Source: Acytostelium subglobosum LB1 (lineage: Eukaryota; Evosea; Eumycetozoa; Acytosteliales; Acytosteliaceae). Taken from it: a DNA stretch of 64,000 nucleotides. The DNA lies in contig NW_012236518.1 in the NCBI RefSeq assembly GCF_000787575.1, forward strand, positions 744,001 to 808,000. Reading direction: 5' to 3'. A program made the position numbers and the translations under genes. Positions 31,729 to 42,100 of this stretch are shown here, in pieces (within the stretch, counting starts at the first letter, position 1; each line of letters starts with the position of its first letter). The notes beneath the pieces are model-generated. The model searched no databases. It was not told where the DNA came from and saw nothing but the letters and a program-made list of their open reading frames with translations.

Positions 31729-34192
31729 CTATTGTTGCGATTGATGATGGCTTGCGTGGTGTTTGCTACGACTTGGCGGTCCTGTTGCTCCAAAACATTC
31801 GATATCCCACTCGGGCCAATTGTTGACTGGCACGGATGACTTTACAACCTCCTCATAGAGCGATTGAACGTCCACGTTGGTTGGCTGTCCCGCTGCACTA
31901 CGATGCAGCTTGATCGAGACACCCAGCGCCAGGAAGTACTCTCGTTTGATCTCCTGGTTCTCCTTCTCGATGCGACCACAGTACTCAGAGGTGGAGGCGC
32001 CATGCAGCATCTCCCTGAGACTTTGAAAATTGTATACACTCTCATTCAGCAGCTTCTCCAGCTCCTTCAGTCTCTGATCCTTCATCTCCAGCTTAACCTT
32101 GTTGTCCGTCTCCAATCTCTTGAGCTCAGCTGCCAAGAAGCTGTTCTGTGATTGATGAGCCAGTGCTGACTCGCGTAGCTTTGTTACATCACCTGATACA
32201 GAGTATCTTTGTGATGACTTTGAATCAGACTATTAATGGAAAGTGATTGATTGATTGAGTGAGTGAGTCATCTTCTCCTGACCAATCGCACACACAACTT
32301 ACTCTACTTCTATCAACGAGCGAGCTGATGTAACGATCCTTCTTCTCGGTCTCCTCGCGGAGCATCTCATTCTCGCGTCTGATCACTGACACTGCGTTCT
32401 CTTTAAGCTTGAGGTTGGAGCTTAGATCATCGACACGCTCGTGAAGTGCCAGGATTGTCTTGTCTCTGTTGGCAATCTCCTCAGCCCATGGGAAGTCTGA
32501 TGCATAGGACCTCGAGGACTTGGTCAGCTCTGCATTCTGGTTCTCGAGCGATACAACTTTGGCCTCGACAAAGACCAAGTTCTTCTTGAGACGGTCGATC
32601 TCCTCCTCTCTGAGCTGAAGGTCCAGCTTAATACTTGTCTTCTTCCTCTCGTCCGAGGCCTGCTTCGTGATGATATCCTTTAGCTTCAGGATTTCATTCT
32701 CCAACTCGGCTCGACGTTGTCTCTCAATCTCCAACAACTCCTCCTGTTGAACAAGCATCCTCTTTGTCACCTCCTCCTCGATCGTCTTCCTATTGAGTTC
32801 CAAATCGATCTTCTTTGGGCTTCTAAGTGTTGGTGATGTGTCCTCCATTGTTGGTGTAATAGTAATACTTTGTCTCCTTGTAGTGTTGTTGTGGTTGTTG
32901 TTGTCGTCTTGGTTTATCTTCCTTTGCTGTGTTGGTGATTGATGTGATGGCTGTGCACTGCTGTCAGGAACTGACGAGGGGACAGTGGTAGCATGGGCAA
33001 GTACAGACGCCTCACCAGTGTGAGTAACCTGTTCATGTTGCGCGTGTTCAATGTCCTTCAGGTGATTCATCTCCTCCTGTATCCTCAGCTTCTCCATTCT
33101 TTCACTTTGCTCCTTGGCTTCCAACTCTCTTGCTGCACGCTCTCTCTCCTCTTCCTGTCTTTGCTTTAGTTTGTCGGCTTCCTCTGCTGCCTTCTGCTGT
33201 TGCTGTTGTTGTCTCATGGCATTGTCCAAAGTTGAAGGTCCAGAGTAACTGTTTGATGAGGCTGTGGGAGGTGCCACATGGATGGATGTGGGAGGCTCAG
33301 CCATGGAGGCCTTGCGGAAGTCTCGAAGTGAGCCGCCACTGGCTGAAATTGGTGCAGTGTCGATGTTATACTCGTTCATCATGTTGGTCATGCGTCTGAG
33401 ATCGCCAAGACTGCCGTGAGTGACCGATTGGTCCAGGGCTGTGCCTAGCTTGAGGCTGTTCTGATAGGCTGTGAAGTACTTCTTGTACTCCTTCAGACCT
33501 TCGGTCCAGTAGTTGAGGTCCGACGGTTTGAACACCTGCATCACATAGGTGCGGCCAGGCGTCACCAGCTCAAAGCCAGTGTCGCTGGTCTTGACATTGA
33601 GCATGTCTGGCAGGTTGATGAAGCCATATGACTCAGTGTCACCTTCCTTCTCGTAATAGTACAACTTGGTGTCCTTCTGTTGGAACCATCGTCTCTTGTA
33701 AGTCTTGACTATGCCCTTCTCGCCCTGCTTCTTGAGGTAGCCCTGCAGGAGAGGTGGACGCTGTGGCTCGACCACCTTTGGTGTTTGAGGCTGGCCTGCC
33801 AATGCACCCTTCTTTGCCTCCTTACGTTTGTCGAGCACCCTATTCGTCTCCTCAGTCAACTTTAGTTTAATCAGTTGCAGTGTATCCTGTCCCTCCTGTG
33901 TCTTGCTCTCCTCATTCGATGATATCTCTTTATACAATGGCAGTATTGATTTGACTATGTTGTACGATTGTTTGATTGATTGTTGTTGGGTCAGTGTCAA
34001 TCAGTCAGTCAGTCATTCATTCATCAATCAAATCAATCAGTCAATCAACATACGTATTGAAGATGCCTTTGATACCTCTGCTGATGATCCATTGTCTATT
34101 AGCTGATGCACCTGATCAAGTAGAGCAATGACCTCATCAAACTGCACTTTGATTGGATTGTTTGAGAATGTAGATGGTGCTATGTATGACAT
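31729..34192 (-). CDS. PH domain and coiled-coil protein (3 exons)
   Basis: Exons 34192-34054, 33954-32303, 32229-31729 encode 763 aa. The N-terminal ~90 residues are helical. A pleckstrin-homology domain spans about residues 115-220: LLQGYLKKQGEKGIVKTYKRRWFQQ, LYYYEKEGD, and the closing helix LNYWTEGLKEYKKYF with its invariant Trp. The rest is Ser/Thr-rich linker, then long charged coiled coil (about 300-690: AEEADKLKQRQEEERERAA, EVTKRMLVQQEELLEIERQ, and so on). The C-terminus ends in a small conserved-looking block (SLYEEVVKSSVPVNNWPEWDI). It likely binds phosphoinositide membranes and self-associates; the specific role is unknown. Confidence 0.75.
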
Positions 34193-34193
34193 G

Positions 34194-34232
34194 TCTCTAT
34201 CTCTATCTCTATCTCTATCTATCTCTCTCTAT
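34194..34232 (+). repeat. Simple repeat (TCTCTA)n
   Basis: Tandem TCTCTA/TCTATC units just upstream of the PH-protein start codon (AGAGAT on the gene's sense strand), probably within its 5' UTR. Confidence 0.9.
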
Positions 34233-34456
34233 TACACAATTTAGTACTTATTACAACTACAAATTACAACCACATTAATGTTAATGAATGAATGATCAAA
34301 CTCTTAATCTCTAAGATGGGGGTGATTGAAAGCAATGAAACAGATGAAGGTGGGGGTCTTGTTTGGTCAAGCTTTGAAAGGTCGGAAGAGTAGTTCACGT
34401 GTCCAGCATGCACGACACAATACAACATGGATAAATAATACAACATTGATAATAAT

Positions 34457-36847
34457 CTATTTACTTGTTCTAGATTTCTTGGACTTGGTTGTTGGTGATG
34501 GATCGGATTTCTTTGTTCTCTTCTTATGTGATGGTGACTTGGTTTCATCGTCGTCCTGATCATCAACAGCATAGTTGTCTTCGTCATCACTGACAACGAT
34601 TGATGATTGTGATTGTGATTGTGATTGATATGGTGTTGAGTATGGTGAGTTGTTGGCACTCTTCTTGCCTCTGCCACCTGATGATGGAGGAGTTGATGCT
34701 GGCGTCTTCTTTGCTGATGCCGTGGCTCTTGCTGGTGTCTTCTTTTGTGCTGATGTCGGTGTTTTGAATAATGCAGTGGTGTCGAATAGGCCATCATTGG
34801 TGTCGTCTTCATCGTCGTCATTGTCGTTCATTGCTCCAGATGCATGGTGGTGATTGTGGTCCTTGTGCGAGTCCTCATCGAAATCGTCGTCTACCGCATA
34901 TTTGTCCTTGTCGTCTTCTTCATCCTCTGTGTCTTCACCATTCGCTGCTGCTCCCTTTTGCTTTGCCAGTTTGCCAAAGACAGGTGTCATCATATTATCC
35001 ACTGCCAGCACATTCAAAGGTAAGTTCTCCTCAATGACCTTCAAAACATGAGCCTGATGTGCATCCTTGACATCAACTTTCCTCCTCAAGAATTGTTGTG
35101 CCTTTGATATTGCCAGGTCTGCCAGACTACGTATGTGTTGTGATATTGTTAGCGAGAGGCACCACTGGCCAGAGATGAAGGGACATATACATACGCAAGT
35201 ATTGAGTCACTCTCCTCTTTGTAGACAAAGTTGTGTAGCGCGACCACTAGGTCAGGTTCGGAAATGATGCTGAGTCGATCGGCGGCAGTGTTGTTTAGGA
35301 ACTCGGGAATGAAGTCCTCCACTCTGATCGTTTCATCCTTTGGTGCTGGTTCCTTACCCTTTGGTATGACGACGGTAGACTTCTTTCTCGTGAACAACAG
35401 GATGTCGTTGGGATTGGCCACCTTGCCAACATAACGTTGTCCAAACTTTTGTGGATTGGTCGTGCTGTAGCCTGTGTAGTCGATCTTGAGACGAATGAGC
35501 GGCAGCATCTTCTCTGTGGGCTTGCCCTGTGAGCGCTCGGCGGCCAGCTCGATCATAGAGTCCACCTTTTGTGCAATGTAGTCAACCACCTCGGTTGGCT
35601 GTGCAGGGTTGATCTTGCTGTCGGCCAACACCAGATTGTCGAGGATAAAGGGGCGGACAGTGGTTAGCGGGTGCGTCTTGAATCTGAACTGGTTCTTGTA
35701 CACCTCGAGCAAGCCGACAAACTTCTCCTTGGACTCGCCCTCTGAGAGGGCTGTGGCTACAGACGATCCGGGTTGTGTAATGTGGAACTCGCCAACGGCC
35801 GACGCCTGAGGATTGATCAGACACTCGTGCTCGTGTCCCCAGACGACAAAGTCGATAAAGTTATCAATCATCTGCTCGTGTACATAGTTCTTGGGGTTGT
35901 GCGCCACTCTGTTCTGATGCAGCACCAGAATGTTGAACCACTCGTCCTTGGACTCGATCGGTCGCATCATCTTGACCTGCTGCTTCTGAAACGTTCGATA
36001 GAGTCGCTCGTCTCTAATGTTGCCCAATCCATAGATTGCCAATTTAGTCTCGCCCTTTGAGAGCAGCAGTGGGTAGACAGAGATATCATCAATGTCCTCT
36101 GTCTTGCCAAAGTAGTTGACCAAGTTTGATACACTGAGTAGATCCAATGCTGCCAGTCCTCCTTCACCAGTTGGGTCATCATGATTGCCATGAATAGAGA
36201 ACACTGGTAAAGATATATTGAAGTTTGGGTCCTCATAGTTGACTGTGTGGAACCTGTTACAAGAGTGAGTGTGTTAGTTGAAGGGCAGGGATGATGTAGA
36301 CAATGAGCAGGACGTACTTGTTACAGAAGTTAACGGTTTGATCACTGAGGAACTGAATCTTGACGGGTGTATCACCTAGACAGTACTTTCTGAAGAGTTC
36401 AATCGTGCGGTATAGACATGACCTCGATGGTTTGTTGTCATGAAAGAGATCACCACCAAGTAGTACCATATCCACCTTAAGCTTATGTGCATACTGTAAT
36501 ATCTCTTCGAATGAATTGAATGAATCATCTCCTCTAATTGGATCCTTCTCCAAGTATCCAAGATGATTATCTGTCGCTACCAACACTCTCATAATCGATG
36601 ACTTCCTGTACATTTATTCATTCGTTTGTTGTGTTGTAGTGAGTTAGTTATTGTTTGTTGTAGTTATAATGTGTACAACATACATCTTTGGGTCCTCACT
36701 CATATTGTTGTTGAGTGTAGCCTTTGGCTGACCTGAAGAGGTAGGTGCAGCTTGTGATGAAGATGCCTTCTTTGCTGTATGTTGACTTGGCTGTGAAGAT
36801 ACAGGAATGTCCTGATCTACAGGTTGTTGGTCGTCTGTGTCATCCAT
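34457..36847 (-). CDS. mre11: MRE11 double-strand-break repair nuclease (4 exons)
   Basis: Exons 36847-36684, 36605-36318, 36253-35195, 35126-34457 encode 726 aa. All phosphoesterase motifs are present: ATDNHLGY, GGDLFHDNKPS, GNHDDP, LVLHQNR and VVWGHEHEC, followed by HITQPGSSVATAL and the capping domain. The metal ligands Asp, His and Asn of the Mn nuclease centre are therefore intact. A 60-residue Ser/Gln/Pro leader precedes the usual N-terminus. The C-terminal ~170 residues are acidic (DDEDD runs) with Lys/Ser/Pro patches, as in other MRE11 tails that bind DNA. MRE11 acts with RAD50 and NBS1 in end resection and ATM activation. The exon 1 boundary (AAAGAT/GTATGTT) joins in frame to MKSSIMRVLVATDN. 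Confidence 0.93.
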
Positions 36848-37002
36848 ATCTGTCTTATTATCTATATGTATTATTATTTATTATCAAAACAAACAACAAG
36901 TATCTTTTGATCGATCAAACAAGTCAAAACTTGTCAAACCCAACCAAAATTGCCAATTTCTTCGAAGTTGCTAATTTCCTTGACTTCGCGAAGTTGGACA
37001 AA
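36848..37002. promoter_or_regulatory. Short spacer: mre11 promoter and aminopeptidase 3' end
   Basis: 155 bp between two minus-strand genes. It holds small palindromes: TTTGATCGATCAAA (about 36907-36920), CAAGTCAAAACTTG, and a hairpin overlapping the upstream gene's stop codon (36971-37006). These may mark transcription termination and the mre11 promoter. Confidence 0.4.
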
Positions 37003-38784
37003 TTAGTCGACTTGTTGATCATCGATGACAACTTGACGATGAAGTTGCGTGTATTGCTCATAGAATGTTTGGATGAGGTTGGTACTGTGTGTGACGTCTG
37101 CAACGCCAGAGGTCTCTCGAATGCTGTGCATGCTTAGTTGTGCATTGCCAATGTCGACTGTTTTGATGCCATACGATCCGGATATGATTGGTCCAATGGT
37201 CGACCCACATGCAACATCATTGCGTACAAGGAACTCTTGGATTGGTATATTATTGCGACGTGCCAACTCCAATATGATGAATGCTGATGTGCTGTCGGTG
37301 GCGTAGCGCAGGTTACTGTTATACTTGATCACTGTGCCGCGGTTCATAAGTGGGCGGTGCTTGGGCTCGTGTTGCTGTGCGTAGTTTGGATGCACGGCGT
37401 GTGCCATGTCGGCAGAGATGAGGAATGACTTGCGCGTGCTCATATCTGTCAGCTGCGTGACGGCGTCATCTTGGTCGCCGGCTCGGGCAAAGCAACGATT
37501 GATTCGTGTGATGGTGTCAATGAGCAGTGGCGCACATGCACCCTGTGGCGACGATGAGCCAACCTCCTCATTGTCAAACAGGACGGCGGCCAGCACACTC
37601 TCCTCATTGGCCAGATGCGCGTCGTCCACATTGGACAATGCCTCCATCACACAGTACGACATGTTCAGATTGTCCAGTCGCGGCGAATGTATAAACTCTG
37701 AGCTGGCTCCGCCAATGGCCGCAGGTTGTGTATCACACACACATAGATCAAAGTTCTGGATGTCGCCCACGCTGCAGTTTAGTTCCTTTGCCAACAGGTC
37801 CAGTAGTATTGGGTGGTGCTTGGACTCGAGTCCAGTGCTAGGCTTGTCCTGTACCTTACTGCCATCGCCTCCATTGCCTCCATGGCTGCCATTTCCAGTG
37901 TTGCCACCGTTGCCGCCATTTCCACCGTGTCCGCTGTTTCCACTATTGCCACTGTTGGCAGCCAACTTCCCAACGATCTGATTGGCGAGGATTGGCACGA
38001 CATGATTCTGAGTGTTGTATTTGAAGCCATCAGTGTTGACACTGCGATCCAGATGGATGGCCAGTGAGGGTATCCTGAGCAGTGGTCGCTTAATGTGTAC
38101 CAACTTAGATTCGAAGCGATCAGGTGCCGTGCGCACCATGACCCTTCCAGCCACACTGAGATCACGATCAAACCAAGTGTACCAAAGGCCGCCGCCATAC
38201 ATCTCGCAGCCCACCTGGAGGTAGCCAGCCGAGTCAACCTTGGAGACGGGACGAACTCGCAGGGTAGGGCTATCAGTGTGCGCAGCGGCAATGGCGAACG
38301 GGTTGCCACCGACGAACTTCTTGCCAACGATGAATGCCGATATACAACTCTGATTGCGGATGAAGAGGTATCGCTTGCCAGGCTCCAGTGACCATTTGGT
38401 TCGCTCTGACAGCTGAACAAAGCCACACGATATCAACTTCTGAGCGAGTACCGATACAGCATGATAAGGTGATGGTGATTGATCAATGAACTCTATCATT
38501 CTCTTTGCCTGTGGGAGGAATGTATCCATTGATTGATCCAACACATCTTTGGTCGAGTCCTTTGGTGATGTTGATGTTGATGATGATGTGTTCATGGTAG
38601 CATAGTTGAACCTCTGCTGATGGTCATACAACGTATTAACTGTCATCATTGACATCTTTGGTGATGATTGATAATCCTTCGTCAAATGAGAGATTAAGTA
38701 TGGATTGATTGATTTAGTTGATGTGGCAACAGATCGGCCACATACATTTCCAATCCTACATAAGTTCCTACTGTTTGTCAACAT
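37003..38784 (-). CDS. dnpep: Aspartyl aminopeptidase (peptidase family M18)
   Basis: Single exon, about 593 aa from the chosen ATG at 38784 (MLTNSRNLCRIGNVCGRS). The frame is open to 38889 with an earlier possible start; a basic Arg/Ser-rich leader before the catalytic domain could be a mitochondrial presequence. M18 landmarks: FIDQSPSPYHAV, AIAAAHTDSPTLRVRP (first zinc His), GLWYTWFDRDLSVAGRV, FDNEEVGSSSPQGA (bridging Asp and catalytic Glu), MAHAVHPNY, and VACGSTIGPI near the end. The enzyme removes N-terminal Asp/Glu and forms dodecamers. Odd: a Gly/Asn/Ser-rich insert of about 40 residues (about 38000-37850) interrupts the domain after HVVPILANQIVGKL, at a loop where other M18 enzymes also vary. 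Divergent from the UBR gene. Confidence 0.9.
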   Translation of the reverse strand: MLTNSRNLCRIGNVCGRSVATSTKSINPYLISHLTKDYQSSPKMSMMTVNTLYDHQQRFNYATMNTSSSTSTSPKDSTKDVLDQSMDTFLPQAKRMIEFIDQSPSPYHAVSVLAQKLISCGFVQLSERTKWSLEPGKRYLFIRNQSCISAFIVGKKFVGGNPFAIAAAHTDSPTLRVRPVSKVDSAGYLQVGCEMYGGGLWYTWFDRDLSVAGRVMVRTAPDRFESKLVHIKRPLLRIPSLAIHLDRSVNTDGFKYNTQNHVVPILANQIVGKLAANSGNSGNSGHGGNGGNGGNTGNGSHGGNGGDGSKVQDKPSTGLESKHHPILLDLLAKELNCSVGDIQNFDLCVCDTQPAAIGGASSEFIHSPRLDNLNMSYCVMEALSNVDDAHLANEESVLAAVLFDNEEVGSSSPQGACAPLLIDTITRINRCFARAGDQDDAVTQLTDMSTRKSFLISADMAHAVHPNYAQQHEPKHRPLMNRGTVIKYNSNLRYATDSTSAFIILELARRNNIPIQEFLVRNDVACGSTIGPIISGSYGIKTVDIGNAQLSMHSIRETSGVADVTHSTNLIQTFYEQYTQLHRQVVIDDQQVD

Positions 38785-39175
38785 ATCTTTGTTAGTTGTT
38801 GTAATAAAGTATGTCAGAATGATGTTCAATGCCCCAAGTTCACCAGTTTGTTTGGACCTCCAATTATTTGTTTTTGTTTCCAACACCAAGTCAAGAACAA
38901 GACACAGAGGGTGAATGAAGCTAAAGTCATTTGATCACACATTCACCTTTACAACTAGTTATACATATACAGATAACAATTTTTAAGATACTATATCTCT
39001 CTTTTCTGGACTCGTTTAATCAATCAATCAACCAACCAATCAATCAAACTAAACATTGATATTGGGTGTCAAGACCCACTCACCGGACAAGGACGACGAC
39101 GACGACGACCGACCAAACACAAAGACAACGAAAGAACGAACGAAGGATCGAAGGAACGAAGGAACGACACAAACA
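38785..39175. promoter_or_regulatory. Bidirectional promoter region of dnpep and the UBR-type gene
   Basis: 391 bp between divergent start codons. AT-rich centre with TTAATCAATCAATCAACC near 39016, (GAC)n at 39089-39106 and imperfect tandem GAACGAAG/GGAACGA units at 39130-39166 immediately before the UBR start. No specific factor site was recognised. Confidence 0.5.
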
Positions 39176-42100
39176 ATGCAAGAGGCATACTTGAATACAA
39201 AGACGGTGGCACAGCTAAAGGTCATTATTAGGAACTATGAGAGTGCCTCTCAGTTATCATTTAAGATGCCTTCGAGGAAGCTTGACATCATTAAATTGAT
39301 CATCAGTCATAATATGGTATCAATGGAGGAAATAGAGAAAGGAACAACTATGAAGAAGACAACTGGAAAGAGACCATTTAATGATGACGAAGAAGAGATT
39401 AGTAGTGATGCTGATGATATCGACATTGCCAAAGGAAGGTTGGATGGAATGGATGGAATCAGTGTTGATGACGATGATGTCATTGATCTAGACAAAGACG
39501 ATGACAATGAAGATGACGAGATGGATGATATAGACATGTCAAACAACAAGACAACATCAACGACAACGACGACGACGTCGACAACTTCGACCACATCAAC
39601 TGTTAACAACAGCTCAAACAACAACAATAATGATCTTATGTTGTTAGACAACAACAATATCAATGGTATTGTTGACACTTCAAACATATGGTTCATGAAT
39701 GATGAGGAGACAACACGCAACAAGAAGTACAAACTACGGTCATTCAACAACTTTGAACAAAAGTTCAATGCAAAGACGACTATTGACAACCTCTTCAAAC
39801 ATTACTTCAACGAGAAGCGAACATTGGACCAGTTCATCCTTGCAACCTATCCCCATTGCGGCACCGTAAAGTGTTCAAACTGTAAGTCACTCGCTCAATC
39901 GATCAATCAATCAATGAATGAACCACTAACTCTCATCCATATATCATCTCACACGACGTAACAGACTTGTTCAGACGATGGTACTTTGTTTGCCTGACAT
40001 GCTCGAGTGTAACCACTCGCTTCTGTATAGAGTGCTTCTTGAATGGTAAACATCGTGAGGAGAATCATAGATACTCGTTGGTGTACAGTCCTGCCATCTC
40101 ATGTTTGTGCGACTGTGGCGATGCTGATCTGATGAGTCCAAACGCATTTTGCAAGAATCATCGACATGGCGCAGACGTGGCCATGAAGGAGCGATACATC
40201 AACGCATTCCCGAAGTCACTACGCGCAGGCTTCCAGACATTCTTTGCCAAGCTCATTGCCATTGCCGTAGACATGGGCGCAACACAAAAGTCGTACAGCA
40301 TCCACGAGTCTGAGATCTCACACATCATCACTCATCTTGGCAAGGCGGCATCACTCTCGCCTCTATTCGTTCATCTGATTGCCGAGGAGTTTACTCAGCA
40401 GCAACTCAGTCCACAAACGTTTGACCTGATGAACCCCATACCACTGCATGCTCAGCAACAACTACAACAAACAGCGACCGATCAGAAGCGAGTTCAAAAG
40501 CGACAAAGAACAACAGCATCATCATCATCATCCAACAACAACAACAACAATACATTGGCAATCGATCAACCTAATATGTCGTCAATTGGAAGTAACACAC
40601 CTCTTGGCACATTGTTCACATCTCATTTGGACTTCTCCACCAAGTGCTTCTATCTGTTCGCCGTACTATCCTATCACCACAAGCAGTTTGGCCAGGTGTT
40701 CTTCCAGCACTACCTCAAACACTTTACACATTTGATGCGGCCACAGCCTCGCATCGCCGTTGCCGAATCATGCTATCATCTCCAACACTTTTATCTCAGT
40801 CCTAGCTCCATCCTCATTCCCTTTGCCACTGGCAAGTCGCCACTCAATCTATTACAAATACTCGTCAAACACTCTGTATGTAATCACGATGATCAATCAA
40901 TCAACTCAATCAATCATACTTATTCATTCATTCGATCACCAACCTTTTAGAAATCAACCATGGACATAATGCACGCGTATTGTATAAAGAACAATATTAT
41001 GTCACTATCATATCGATTCGAGTCAAAGATGTTCCCGCGTCTAATGTCCAATGCACAGTGCGCCACTTACTTGGCAACTAATAAGCCATTGCTTATTGGT
41101 TTCCTCGAGCTGTGTCAATTCTTGCACTGCTTTGTCACACCAGCATTCAAGTTTGACAACGTCGTGCGTGAGCTGAAGGACCTGATCCACCTGGAGTTCT
41201 GTCTGGTCAACAGCGTCAACCACATGCTTGCCAACCAACAAGGCGCAGACACACGCGAGCTCACTCAGTTCCTCATAGTCACGGCAATGGGTCTCACCAA
41301 CACCATCCAATACCCGCCAGTGCACACACATCAAACCAACAAGAGTCGTGGCTCACGTCTCATATTCCCACTGCCGCGCATCGTCTCATTGGCCGTTCTA
41401 CACAACAAGGAAGAGAACATCGAATACTACATCAACCTGGTGCGCAACACAAACTATGGCACCGCTCTCAACGACACACTGTTCAACATCTCCTACTTCC
41501 GCGTGTTCTACTACGCGCACTGCTTTGGTGCACGTGGACACAATGTCGAGGACTCACACGTCATTGCCACGCCCTCGGACGTTGAGAACTACAACGGCTA
41601 CTTCACCCAAAAGACAATGATGCTGGACTTTTTCACATTGCAGCTTCTGCTAGCGGCCATGGGACCGCGCGAGTTCCTCCTCAAGCTAATCGACGACCCG
41701 TTCAGCACGTTCAGCAACAAGACCTCAAACATCGACCTGCTCAAGACGATCTTTGAGCTCCTGATCAACATCCTGCAGACCAGAGCCAGCCTCCAGCTGA
41801 CAGATGATCAGCTGCGGTACCACTATGTACAGGCAGCGGCCTCTGGCTTCTTTTACTACACCGAGATGCTCGACTTTGGCCAGATGTACAGCAAGGTGCC
41901 TCTTGAGAAGAAGAGGCGAATCCTGGCCGAGGTGTGCAACGACACCACCGCGCTCAAGATGACTTTGAAGCCCGAGCTGTGGAACCAATACGACCCCTAC
42001 TACTGGGGCTTCGAGTATAGCTTCAAGATCAGATTCCTGGATCGTTCGCGCAATAATCTACTGGCCTATCAGAAGGCCAACAACATTGCCGAGAGCCATC

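Noticed and set aside
36376-36561. Alternative minus-strand frame inside mre11
   Set aside because: It shadows the MRE11 exon encoding ATDNHLGY and GGDLFHDN in another frame.
36745-37137. 130-codon + strand open frame between mre11 and dnpep
   Set aside because: It overlaps both genes antisense, has no domain and mixes unrelated low-complexity stretches.
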